From: an uncultured Porphyromonadaceae bacterium
GTDB lineage: Bacteria; Bacteroidota; Bacteroidia; Bacteroidales; Muribaculaceae
Reading direction: 5' to 3'
Length of the DNA: 35,359 nt
Assembly: GCA_947176295.1 (NCBI GenBank)
Contig: CAMWQB010000016.1
Location: 1 to 35,359 of the forward strand
The position numbers and the translations under genes are program-made. The notes below the pieces were generated by a model. It was given only the letters and a program-made list of their open reading frames with translations, was not told the origin of the DNA and did not search any database. How positions within the stretch are numbered: the first letter of the stretch is position 1; each line of letters begins with the position of its first letter. Of this stretch, positions 1 through 7,260 are shown in pieces.

Positions 1-76
1 CTTTTACTACAAGGTCGTTATACCACTGGGAATAGTTGTCCTTTCGTTTGGTAAGGTCTTTGAGTTCGGTTGCCAT
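1..76 (-). CDS. proS: Prolyl-tRNA synthetase, N-terminal fragment (runs off window)
   Basis: Only the first 25 codons lie in the window, starting from the ATG complement at 74-76. The peptide begins [20 protein letters not shown] and continues DLVVK. This matches the well-conserved N-terminus of the Bacteroidota ProS type (M-A-x-E-L-K-x-L-T ... YSQWY). ProS charges tRNA-Pro with proline in the cytoplasm. The start lies 23 bases after the DUF3127 stop on the same strand with no terminator between, so the two are probably co-transcribed. No catalytic motif is inside the window, so identity rests on the N-terminal signature alone. Confidence 0.8.
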   Translation of the reverse strand, partial: MATELKDLTKRKDNYSQWYNDLVVK

Positions 77-99
77 TGGCGGAAAAAAATCAGAGGGAC

Positions 100-468
100 T
101 TAGAAGGGGAATTCGTCGTCAGCAGCGGGCTGAACGGGGGGATTGGGGACAGCGGGAGCCTGGGGGACCGGAGGTACGGGAGCACCGGCAACAGCACCGG
201 GCTGCTCGATTTCGGCCTTCCAGGCACGGACTTCGGTGTACCAACGGCCGTTGTATTCGCGGCTTTCGAGGTCGAAGCTAACCGTAACGTTCTGGCCTTC
301 AGAAAGCACAATTTGATCAGCTTTATCACCGAAGCAGGTGAAACAAATTTTGCGCGGATAAGTGTCGAATGTCTCGAGGACGTATTCTTTCTTTTTCCAA
401 GCATTTCCGGAGCGGGATATGCCCGAAACTTCCGGCATGGCTTTGATGATTTTGCCTTTTACTTCCAT
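100..468 (-). CDS. DUF3127 family OB-fold-like protein with SSB-like acidic C-terminal tip
   Basis: A 122-residue protein that opens [16 protein letters not shown] and carries an [11 protein letters not shown] segment and [17 protein letters not shown] near residue 75-90, the pattern of the Bacteroidota DUF3127 family. The first 90 or so residues resemble a small beta-barrel (OB-like) domain. Residues about 91-115 are a Pro/Ala/Val-rich linker, and the chain ends in DDEFPF. The linker plus acidic D-D-x-x-P-F tip imitates the C-terminal tail of bacterial single-stranded DNA-binding protein, which docks replication and repair proteins. The biochemical role of DUF3127 is not established; a nucleic-acid or protein-docking role is inference. 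It is first in a unit with proS and has a strong promoter just upstream. Confidence 0.85.
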   Translation of the reverse strand: MEVKGKIIKAMPEVSGISRSGNAWKKKEYVLETFDTYPRKICFTCFGDKADQIVLSEGQNVTVSFDLESREYNGRWYTEVRAWKAEIEQPGAVAGAPVPPVPQAPAVPNPPVQPAADDEFPF

Positions 469-524
469 TGCTGTATGTAGTTTGAAATTATTATGTTCGT
501 GTGTCTATCCCTGAAAGGGAGATA

Positions 525-556
525 CAAAGGTAGACATTTTTTTTGTCTTCACCAAA
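525..556 (-). promoter_or_regulatory. Bacteroidota-type promoter for DUF3127-proS
   Basis: On the minus strand a -33 TTTG (complement of 553-556), exactly 20 bases, then -7 TACCTTTG (complement of 525-532). This is a full match to the Bacteroidota sigma factor consensus. It leaves a leader of about 50 bases, which contains a small hairpin (TCCCT-GAA-AGGGA, 508-520). Confidence 0.75.
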
Positions 557-588
557 CAAAGTTTCGGCGGAGGGGTGGAGAGATGGGC

Positions 589-616
589 TAAATTTGCAAT
601 AAAATTTGTAATTTTG
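589..616 (+). promoter_or_regulatory. Two candidate -7 boxes before the HAD phosphatase gene
   Basis: TAAATTTG at 589-596 and TAATTTTG at 609-616 both fit TAnnTTTG. The first has a weak -33-like TTTC at 562-565. The second lies only 4 bases before the ATG at 621, so transcripts from it would have virtually no leader. Which is used cannot be decided by reading. Confidence 0.5.
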
Positions 617-620
617 CACA

Positions 621-1280
621 ATGAAACCGACAGAAACAAGACCTTCCTACGGCGCCCTCTTCGACCTTGACGGGGTGCTAATAGACAGCGAGACGGAATA
701 CACCCGCATCTGGGGCGAAATCGATGCGCGCTTTCCGACGGGCGTGGAGAATTTTCCGCTCGTAATCAAGGGAACCACCCTACCCCACATCCTGGATACA
801 TACTACCCGGACGAAGAGATGCGCTCGCTTGTGGTGGAAATGCTCCGGAGCTGCGAACAAGCTATGGAATACCGCCCTATCGAAGGTGGTATCGAATTTC
901 TTGATTCTCTCGCTGAGGCGGGGATTCCGGCGGCGATCGTGACGAGCAGCAACGATGAGAAAATGGCGCATCTTTATGAATGCCTGCCGGGCTTCCGCGA
1001 GCGGTTTGCAACAATCGTAACGGCCTGCGACGTAAAGAATTCGAAGCCCGACCCCGAGGGATATCGTCTGGCAGCAAGCCGGCTGGGTCTGCAACCCGAG
1101 CGATGCTGTGTGTTCGAAGATTCGTTCTCAGGACTTGAAGCCGGACGGAGGGCCGGCGGCGCTGTGATAGCGCTGGCGACAACAAACCCACGCCACACGC
1201 TTGAGGGGCTGGCTCACAGGATAATCGATAACTTCTGCGGCATGACGGCCGAGATGATAAGGAGAATAATTGATAACTGA
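621..1280 (+). CDS. HAD-superfamily phosphatase, beta-phosphoglucomutase-like subfamily
   Basis: A 219-residue soluble protein. HAD motif I is FDLDGVLID with the nucleophile and acid/base aspartates D16 and D18. Motif II is in AAIVTSSN (about residue 95). Motif III/IV lie around NSKPDPEGY and CCVFEDSFSGLEAG (about residues 135-175). A helical cap (residues 25-85) places it with the small-molecule phosphatases and phosphoglucomutases of subfamily I. The likely reaction is hydrolysis of a phosphorylated sugar or similar metabolite; the substrate cannot be deduced. It starts a rightward group with a small membrane protein and lepA, diverging from DUF3127. Confidence 0.85.
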   Translation: MKPTETRPSYGALFDLDGVLIDSETEYTRIWGEIDARFPTGVENFPLVIKGTTLPHILDTYYPDEEMRSLVVEMLRSCEQAMEYRPIEGGIEFLDSLAEAGIPAAIVTSSNDEKMAHLYECLPGFRERFATIVTACDVKNSKPDPEGYRLAASRLGLQPERCCVFEDSFSGLEAGRRAGGAVIALATTNPRHTLEGLAHRIIDNFCGMTAEMIRRIIDN

Positions 1281-1308
1281 TTTAAAAACAGAAAATTTCA
1301 ACGATATT

Positions 1309-1482
1309 ATGGGAACTGCATTTTACATCCTTATGGGCATACTCGGTGTGTTATGTCTTATAAATTTTTTTTCAGCGAAAGCACAAAAGAAATCGAAAGT
1401 TCGAACCTTCGGCATGTGGGTCAATGGTGTGCCTCTTTTGATGATATTACTCGCAATAATAATTGCAGTATTCCTAAAGTAA
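1309..1482 (+). CDS. Small two-helix membrane protein, unknown function
   Basis: A 57-residue peptide beginning MGTAFYILMGILGVLC. A hydrophobic helix covers about residues 3-21, a basic loop (AKAQKKSKVRTFG) residues 24-36, and a second hydrophobic helix residues 39-56, ending in FLK. I place the start at the ATG at 1309 rather than an in-frame TTG at 1270, because the extra 13 residues are polar and overlap the HAD gene. The hydrophobic-basic-hydrophobic design strongly suggests an inner-membrane hairpin protein. No family is recognised. It sits 28 bases after the HAD gene and about 90 before lepA; a link to LepA, which has membrane-associated pools in other bacteria, would be speculation. 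Confidence 0.6.
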   Translation: MGTAFYILMGILGVLCLINFFSAKAQKKSKVRTFGMWVNGVPLLMILLAIIIAVFLK

Positions 1483-1540
1483 GGGACTTCGCAATTTTAA
1501 CTTTCATAGAGCAGAGCACAAGAAAACGAGTTTTTTTCCG

Positions 1541-1548
1541 TAACTTTG
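1541..1548 (+). promoter_or_regulatory. -7 box of lepA promoter
   Basis: TAACTTTG at 1541-1548 matches the Bacteroidota -7 consensus and lies 24 bases before the lepA ATG. No good -33 element is seen at the expected distance, so the promoter is only partly supported. Confidence 0.5.
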
Positions 1549-1572
1549 CAGTCATAAAAAAATGAGACTTTA

Positions 1573-3360
1573 ATGAAGAATATCCGGAATTTCTGCATAA
1601 TCGCTCACATCGACCACGGGAAAAGCACGCTTGCGGACCGTCTGCTGGAATACACCAACACGGTGTCGTCCAAGGACATGGAAGCGCAGGTGCTTGACGA
1701 TATGGACCTCGAGCGCGAGCGAGGAATCACCATCAAGAGCCACGCAATCCAGATGGATTATGAGCTCGACGGCGAAAAATATGTGCTCAACCTTATCGAC
1801 ACTCCGGGCCACGTGGACTTCTCCTACGAGGTGTCGCGCTCGATAGCAGCGTGCGAGGGAGCTCTCCTGATTGTGGATGCGTCGCAAGGTATCCAGGCTC
1901 AGACTATCTCCAACCTCTACATGGCTATCGATAATGATCTGGAGATTATTCCCGTAATCAACAAGGTGGACCTTGACTCGGCGAAACCTGAGGAGGTGGA
2001 GGACCAGATCGTGGATCTTTTGGGCTGCAAACGGGAGGAGATAATCCGTGCGAGCGGCAAGACGGGGATAGGCGTGCCTGAGATTCTGCAGGCTATCGTC
2101 GAGCGCATTCCGGCACCGGTTGGCGACCCTGAGGCACCTCTGCAGGCACTAATTTTCGACTCGGTGTTCAACCCCTTCCGAGGAATTATCGCATACTACA
2201 AAATCGTGAACGGCACGATCCGCAAAAACGATTTTGTGAAATTCGTATCTACCGGGAAAGAATATCATGCCGACGAAATCGGAGTGCTGAAGCTCGATAT
2301 GTCGCCTCGACAGGAGCTCTCGGCCGGGAATGTGGGCTACATCATTTCGGGAATCAAGAGCTCCAAGGAGGTGAAAGTCGGCGATACGATCACGCACGTA
2401 GCCCGGCCTTGCTCAGAGGCTATCGACGGATTCGAGGAGGTGAAGCCTATGGTATTCGCGGGTGTATATCCAATAGAAACGGAGGACTTTGAGAATCTGC
2501 GCTCGTCGCTCGAAAAGCTCCAGCTGAACGATGCGTCGCTGACGTTCACACCCGAGTCGTCGGCTGCGCTGGGGTTCGGCTTCCGCTGCGGCTTCCTGGG
2601 CTTGCTCCACATGGAGATCATTCAGGAACGTCTCGGGCGCGAGTTCGACATGGACGTAATCACTACCGTGCCCAACGTGAGCTACAAGGTCTATGACAAG
2701 AAGGGGAACATGACGGAGGTACACAATCCTTCCGGGCTGCCCGAAGCTACGCTCATCGACCACATCGAGGAGCCTTACATCCGGGCAAGCATCATCACGG
2801 CAGCTGATTACATCGGGCCGATCATGACGCTGTGCCTGGGCAAGCGCGGCGAACTTGTGAAACAGGACTACATTTCGGGCAACCGAATAGAGCTGATTTT
2901 CGACATGCCGCTCGGGGAAATCGTGATTGACTTCTACGATAAGCTTAAGAGTATCTCGAAGGGCTATGCGTCGTTTGACTATCACATCCACGACTTCCGG
3001 GAATCGAAGCTTGTGAAGCTTGACATTCTGCTGAATGGCGAAAGTGTGGACGCGCTGTCGACGCTGACGCACGTGGACAATGCGGTAACTTTCGGGCGTC
3101 GTATGTGCGAGAAGCTGAAGGAGCTTATTCCCCGCCAACAGTTTGACATCGCTATTCAGGCTGCGATAGGGGCGAAAATCATAGCCCGCGAGACTATCAA
3201 GGCTGTGCGCAAGGACGTTACGGCGAAGTGCTACGGCGGCGACATCTCTCGTAAGCGCAAGCTTCTGGAGAAGCAGAAGAAGGGTAAGAAGCGAATGAAG
3301 CAAATCGGGTCGGTGGAGGTGCCGCAGAAGGCTTTCTTGGCGGTGCTGAAGCTCGATTGA
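1573..3360 (+). CDS. lepA: Elongation factor 4 (ribosomal back-translocase GTPase LepA)
   Basis: A 595-residue protein of standard length for LepA/EF-4, a translational GTPase acting on stalled or mis-translocated ribosomes and in ribosome assembly. The G1 loop AHIDHGKST is at residues 11-19, the switch region RERGITIKS at 48-56, G3 DTPGH at 76-80 and G4 NKVD at 130-133. The LepA-specific C-terminal domain is recognisable from [18 protein letters not shown] onward and the chain ends [11 protein letters not shown]. All key residues are present and the frame is intact. It has its own -7 box and is closed by a strong hairpin terminator at 3382-3414. Confidence 0.98.
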   Translation: MKNIRNFCIIAHIDHGKSTLADRLLEYTNTVSSKDMEAQVLDDMDLERERGITIKSHAIQMDYELDGEKYVLNLIDTPGHVDFSYEVSRSIAACEGALLIVDASQGIQAQTISNLYMAIDNDLEIIPVINKVDLDSAKPEEVEDQIVDLLGCKREEIIRASGKTGIGVPEILQAIVERIPAPVGDPEAPLQALIFDSVFNPFRGIIAYYKIVNGTIRKNDFVKFVSTGKEYHADEIGVLKLDMSPRQELSAGNVGYIISGIKSSKEVKVGDTITHVARPCSEAIDGFEEVKPMVFAGVYPIETEDFENLRSSLEKLQLNDASLTFTPESSAALGFGFRCGFLGLLHMEIIQERLGREFDMDVITTVPNVSYKVYDKKGNMTEVHNPSGLPEATLIDHIEEPYIRASIITAADYIGPIMTLCLGKRGELVKQDYISGNRIELIFDMPLGEIVIDFYDKLKSISKGYASFDYHIHDFRESKLVKLDILLNGESVDALSTLTHVDNAVTFGRRMCEKLKELIPRQQFDIAIQAAIGAKIIARETIKAVRKDVTAKCYGGDISRKRKLLEKQKKGKKRMKQIGSVEVPQKAFLAVLKLD

Positions 3361-3381
3361 GGATTTATTGAAAACATAAAG

Positions 3382-3414
3382 CGCGCGCGTATCGACGATA
3401 TCGATACGCGCGCG
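3382..3414. terminator. Bidirectional intrinsic terminator between convergent lepA and ddl
   Basis: A perfect 14-bp inverted repeat (arms 3382-3395 and 3401-3414, CGCGCGCGTATCGA and its complement) with a 5-base loop. It is followed by GTGTTTT on the plus strand and CTTTATGTTTTC on the minus strand. Its position between two convergent genes fits termination of both. Confidence 0.85.
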
Positions 3415-3462
3415 GTGTTTTGGGGGATGCCGCAGGTTGAGAACAAGCGGCTTTCTTTTTTG

Positions 3463-4647
3463 CTATTTCGTGCCTTTAGAGCCTTTTGTGCCGGAGAAGG
3501 CGCCGAGGGAGAATATGTTCTGGTCGTAGGAGACGGTTTTTGCGGATGCTTCGCGCTTACGCTTGAGGGCGAGGCGAACGAGGCGCTCCATGAGTTCGGC
3601 GAAGGGGATGCCTGAGCCTTCCCAAAGGTAGAAGGAAAGGGAGCCGGGGATGGTGTTGATTTCGTTGACGTATATGGCCCGGTCGTCGCGGTCGACAATC
3701 ATGTCTACGCGGCTTACGCCATGGCAGGAGAGAACGCGGAATGTTTCACCGGCAAGCTCCTGAATGCGCTTGGTCTCGGCATCGGGGAGATCGGCGGGGA
3801 AGCGTTTTTCGGATGCTTGCATTCCCTTAGTCCCTTTTGTTCCACCCATATACTTGTCTTCGTAAGTGAGGAAGTCTCCGCTCTTGATGGGCTCTTCGAG
3901 GACGGAGGTGATGTATTCGTCGCAGTCGCCGAGGACTGAGCAGTTGATTTCCTGAAGATGCTCGACCATATGCTCGACGATGATTCTTGTGGAATAGCGC
4001 TGAGCATCCTCGACGCGCTCGATGAGCTCCTCGCGGTTTGCAGCGCGGCCTATGCCGACGCTTGACCCGAGGTTGGCGGGCTTGACGATGACGGGATATC
4101 CGAGGCGGGATTCGACATTATGGATCTGCTTGTCGCGGTCGGAGTCCCACTGCTTGTCGGTGAACCAGCAATAGTCGACGACTGGAATTCCTTCGCTTTG
4201 GAGGATCTGCTTCATCGTGATCTTATCCATTCCGTTTGCCGAGGCGAGGGTGTCGCAGCCTGCATAGGGAATGCCGATGGTTTCGAGGACGCCTTCGAAG
4301 ATGCCGTCTTCGCCATTGGAGCCATGGAGAACGGGAATGGCGAGGTCGGCTGTGGCAACGATGTCGGAGCCGAACATCTTTTTCTTTGCACGATAGATGT
4401 TATAATCGCCGAAGACGGGACGCATGTAGACCTCCGTGCATTGTTCGAGGAGCTTGCGAGTGTCGCGGAAGTTGCGGACATCGCGGAGGGCGTCGCCGGT
4501 GAACCAGTGACCATCCTTGGTGATGTAAACGGGGATGACGTCGTACTTATCGGCCGGAATTGCGGCCATTGCCTGGTTTGCGGATATAACGGAAATTTCG
4601 TGTTCTGTGGAACGTCCGCCGAAGAACACGGCTATGGTTGTCTTCAT
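3463..4647 (-). CDS. ddl: D-alanine--D-alanine ligase with GTKG-repeat loop and tail
   Basis: A 394-residue ATP-grasp enzyme that joins two D-alanines for peptidoglycan. Visible signatures are FFGGRSTEHEIS (9-20), LHGSNGEDG (107-115), VIVKPANLGSSVGIG (186-200) and the metal/ATP site VNEINTIPG (327-335). Two oddities stand out. The loop after TYEDKYMGG carries GTKGTKG (about 269-275), and the C-terminus ends GTKGSKGTK (386-394), encoded at 3823-3843 and 3466-3492. The terminal tract lies outside the usual end of the fold. The gene follows the MurF-like ligase by 39 bases in the same unit, so the enzyme making D-Ala-D-Ala is made with the enzyme that uses it. Confidence 0.96.
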   Translation of the reverse strand: MKTTIAVFFGGRSTEHEISVISANQAMAAIPADKYDVIPVYITKDGHWFTGDALRDVRNFRDTRKLLEQCTEVYMRPVFGDYNIYRAKKKMFGSDIVATADLAIPVLHGSNGEDGIFEGVLETIGIPYAGCDTLASANGMDKITMKQILQSEGIPVVDYCWFTDKQWDSDRDKQIHNVESRLGYPVIVKPANLGSSVGIGRAANREELIERVEDAQRYSTRIIVEHMVEHLQEINCSVLGDCDEYITSVLEEPIKSGDFLTYEDKYMGGTKGTKGMQASEKRFPADLPDAETKRIQELAGETFRVLSCHGVSRVDMIVDRDDRAIYVNEINTIPGSLSFYLWEGSGIPFAELMERLVRLALKRKREASAKTVSYDQNIFSLGAFSGTKGSKGTK

Positions 4648-4686
4648 CTTTGAGAAAAAGTGTGTGTGTCTATGTTGGGATGGTGA

Positions 4687-6303
4687 TTAATTGAAAGTGT
4701 CGGGCAGGTCGTTTTCATAAAGGACAGTGTCGCCGGGGACACTGAGGGTCGCGAGAAGAGCCTGTGCCTCCTTGAAAGTATCGACAGTGTGGATTGCTTC
4801 GGTGGGGAATCCGGCTTTTCGAAGACCGTCGGTGATGGGCAGGCGGTTGTATTCTCCGACAACGACAGCGAGGTCGCAGCAGGAGGCGGCATGCTCTCCG
4901 AAAGCTTCGTTGAGCTCGGCCTGCCGGGGGCCGAGTTCGATCATGCCCGGAGTTATGAGGATGCGCTTGCCGGGCATTCCGGCGAGGACGTCAAGGGCCA
5001 TCTTGGAGCCAACGGGATTAGAGTTGAAGGCGTCGTCGAGAATTGTGAGGCCGCCGGGAATGCGCTTTATCGAAAGGCGATGCTCCACTTGCTCTATCTT
5101 CTCGACAGCCCGACGAATTTTCTCATCGGCCATGCCGAGATGCTTTGCCATGGCCGTTGCCGCGAGGAGATTGGAGATGTTGCAAGCACCAAGGAGCTTT
5201 GTGGAGAGGGGGATGCGGTGCCCGTCGCTGCGATGCACGGCCGTGAACGAAGAGCCCTTGGGCGAGTATTCGATGTCCTCGGCCACCCAATCGGCTCCTT
5301 CGGGAGCTTCGACGGCATAGCGCTGACAGGCGCAGTTGGAGACAGGGCGATCGGCAATCTTGGGGAAGTCGTTGTTAAGGAGGACAAGACCGGAGGACGG
5401 GATTGCATCGGCGAGCTCGAATTTAGTGGACTGAACGTTTTCGATAGTCTTGAATGATTCGAGGTGCTGCGGACCAACTGCCGTAATAATTCCGGCATGG
5501 GGATGGACGAGGTCGCAAATCTCGCGTATGTCGCCATTCTGCTTAGCTCCCATCTCGCAGATGAAGACCTGATGGTAGGGTTTGAGATATTCGCGGACCG
5601 TGCGGACAACGCCAAGAGTGGTGTTGAAGCTTCCGGGGGTCATGAGCGTGTCGAATTCTTCCGAGAGAATGCGGTGGAGATAATGTTTTGTGGTGGTCTT
5701 GCCGTAGCTTCCGGTGATGCCAATTACCTTCAGGTCGGGCATAGCGGCGAGGCGACTTGCAGCGTCGTTATAATACTTGCGGTTGATGGCGTTCTCCCAG
5801 GGACGCAGGATGATGTTGGCGGCCATGGTGATGAGATGGGATGCGCAATAGCAGCCAAGGGCCGCGACGGCGGCGACGTACAATGCTTCTTCGAGGGGCT
5901 CTCCGCAGGAGAAGGCTCCACTGAGGGCGAGGGCCGCGGCTATCACTACGAGACATATCAGGACAAAGGCACCTTCGAGACGGCAGACGCGGGGGGTTGT
6001 CTTAAGCGGGAGCTTGTATGTGCGGGATTTTGCGATGAGCGAAAAGCCGTGCCAAAGGGCGAAGACGGCTGTGAGGAGCATGGCACCATGATGGGTGGCC
6101 ATAGGAAAAAGACAAATGAAGAATACTATCAGGCCTGCGAGGCGCCATGTGGAGGTGGAATCGGCGGAAGCCTTTAGCCAGCGTGTATAGCGCTCGTTGC
6201 GATAGGAATTCTGCTGAAGCATCATGAGGTCGCGCCGCATCTCCATCCAGAGATTAAAAAGAGCGAGGGCGACGGTGCAGGCGGTAAATATAGTCCAGAA
6301 CAT
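4687..6303 (-). CDS. Membrane-anchored MurF-like Mur ligase
   Basis: A 538-residue protein. Roughly the first 170 residues hold about four to five hydrophobic segments (near 1-18, 54-70, 73-91, 110-130 and 138-165). A Mur ligase body follows. The ATP loop is GITGSYGKTTTK (195-206), followed by PGSFNTTLGV, EMGAKQNGDI, a GPQHLESF segment and the DDAFNSNPVGSK segment of MurF-type enzymes. MurF adds D-Ala-D-Ala to UDP-MurNAc-tripeptide, and the downstream ddl supports this reaction. Classical MurF is soluble and about 450 residues, so the membrane domain is unusual. Either this is the sole MurF tethered to the membrane or a paralogue acting on another substrate; a second murF elsewhere would decide. 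Confidence 0.8.
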   Translation of the reverse strand: MFWTIFTACTVALALFNLWMEMRRDLMMLQQNSYRNERYTRWLKASADSTSTWRLAGLIVFFICLFPMATHHGAMLLTAVFALWHGFSLIAKSRTYKLPLKTTPRVCRLEGAFVLICLVVIAAALALSGAFSCGEPLEEALYVAAVAALGCYCASHLITMAANIILRPWENAINRKYYNDAASRLAAMPDLKVIGITGSYGKTTTKHYLHRILSEEFDTLMTPGSFNTTLGVVRTVREYLKPYHQVFICEMGAKQNGDIREICDLVHPHAGIITAVGPQHLESFKTIENVQSTKFELADAIPSSGLVLLNNDFPKIADRPVSNCACQRYAVEAPEGADWVAEDIEYSPKGSSFTAVHRSDGHRIPLSTKLLGACNISNLLAATAMAKHLGMADEKIRRAVEKIEQVEHRLSIKRIPGGLTILDDAFNSNPVGSKMALDVLAGMPGKRILITPGMIELGPRQAELNEAFGEHAASCCDLAVVVGEYNRLPITDGLRKAGFPTEAIHTVDTFKEAQALLATLSVPGDTVLYENDLPDTFN

Positions 6304-6330
6304 GATATTCGAAAACGAGAGGGAGTGGTC

Positions 6331-7134
6331 TCAGGATTTTGATTGAGAGTTGATGAAAGATTCCACCACAGCGCGGGTCTGAGCCGGGCGGTCGAGGAAT
6401 GAGTAGTGTCCGGCATCGGGATAGCTCACGAGGCCAGCATCGGGGATCAATTTCTCCATGAGGCGGGCATCGCGCAGGGGTGTTGCCGTGTCGTTCTCGC
6501 CCCAGATTAGAAGCGTGGGGGCCTTGATTTTCGGGAGGCAGGCGGTGAGGTCTTCGTTGACGACCTTGCTGAGGATGGCCCTCATGCGCGGGGAGGCGGA
6601 AGCATAGTCGCTCGAGCCGGCCTTGCCGCGCCAGCGGTCGATGACCTTGTCGGCGCGAGAGCGACCGATAAGGAAGGGGAGCAGGCGCTTGGCCGCCTTG
6701 AAGGAATAGACCTTGGAATAATATCTGAGGGAACGGCGAGGCTTGATTCCGGCCGCGTCCACAAGGATTACTCGCTCCACGGGGTTGCGCGAGGAGTAGA
6801 GAATGCTCATTCGGCCACCGAAGCTGTGGCCGATGAGAATTGGTCGGCTGATGCCCATGCGCCCGACAAACTCTTCGAGGACTCGGACGTAGTCGTCGAT
6901 GCCATAGACGCTTGGCGGCTCCTGAGAATCCCCGAATCCGGGGAGGTCGAGATTGTATACCCTCGTGCCGGGACAACGTGCAAGGACAGTCTGCTCGAAG
7001 AGGTTCATCGTGGATGCCCGGCATCCCCAGCCGTGTAGAATGATTACGGGCCGGGCCTGCGGCGAGATGTCGCCGCCGGTGCGGTAGTGCAACTCGCAGC
7101 CATCAATATTTATTATCTGTTCGGATGCTTCCAT
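6331..7134 (-). CDS. Alpha/beta-hydrolase fold esterase-like protein
   Basis: A 267-residue protein from the ATG at 7132-7134, beginning MEASEQIINIDGCELHY. The fold signatures are the oxyanion segment VIILHGWGC (30-38), the nucleophile elbow GHSFGG (102-107, Ser104), the acid in WGENDTATP (Asp215) and the histidine in DAGHYSFLDRP (His243). All three triad residues are present. Substrate is unknown; esterase, thioesterase or C-C hydrolase are all possible. It is the first gene of a unit with the MurF-like ligase (27-base gap) and ddl. I chose this start because the frame extended upstream runs across the promoter of the divergent ugd operon. Confidence 0.85.
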   Translation of the reverse strand: MEASEQIINIDGCELHYRTGGDISPQARPVIILHGWGCRASTMNLFEQTVLARCPGTRVYNLDLPGFGDSQEPPSVYGIDDYVRVLEEFVGRMGISRPILIGHSFGGRMSILYSSRNPVERVILVDAAGIKPRRSLRYYSKVYSFKAAKRLLPFLIGRSRADKVIDRWRGKAGSSDYASASPRMRAILSKVVNEDLTACLPKIKAPTLLIWGENDTATPLRDARLMEKLIPDAGLVSYPDAGHYSFLDRPAQTRAVVESFINSQSKS

Positions 7135-7142
7135 TTTATCCG

Positions 7143-7150
7143 CAAAGGTA
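7143..7150 (-). promoter_or_regulatory. -7 box for hydrolase-murF-ddl unit
   Basis: TACCTTTG on the minus strand (complement of 7143-7150), 8 bases before the hydrolase ATG. No clear TTTG at the -33 position. The closeness to the start codon predicts an extremely short leader. Confidence 0.5.
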
Positions 7151-7202
7151 GAGAAAAAAACGGATATAAGGGGCTGGCGAGAGGCCAAAAAAACGAAAAA
7201 GA

Positions 7203-7233
7203 TTGGGTAGCGGATGATTTTTTCGTAAATTTG
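7203..7233 (+). promoter_or_regulatory. Promoter of the nucleotide-sugar operon
   Basis: -33 TTG at 7203-7205, 20 bases, then -7 TAAATTTG at 7226-7233. This is a good Bacteroidota-type promoter 27 bases before the ugd ATG, divergent from the hydrolase promoter. Confidence 0.7.
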
Positions 7234-7260
7234 CAGATTGAAAACCCGAAAGGACAGAAG

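Noticed and set aside
3382-3414. The long perfect inverted repeat as a mobile-element end
   Set aside because: No transposase, target duplication or second copy is seen, and its place between convergent genes fits a terminator.
7087-7260. Extending Ugd upstream by 58 residues
   Set aside because: The stretch covers the divergent promoters and part of the hydrolase gene, while the ATG at 7261 directly precedes the Rossmann loop.
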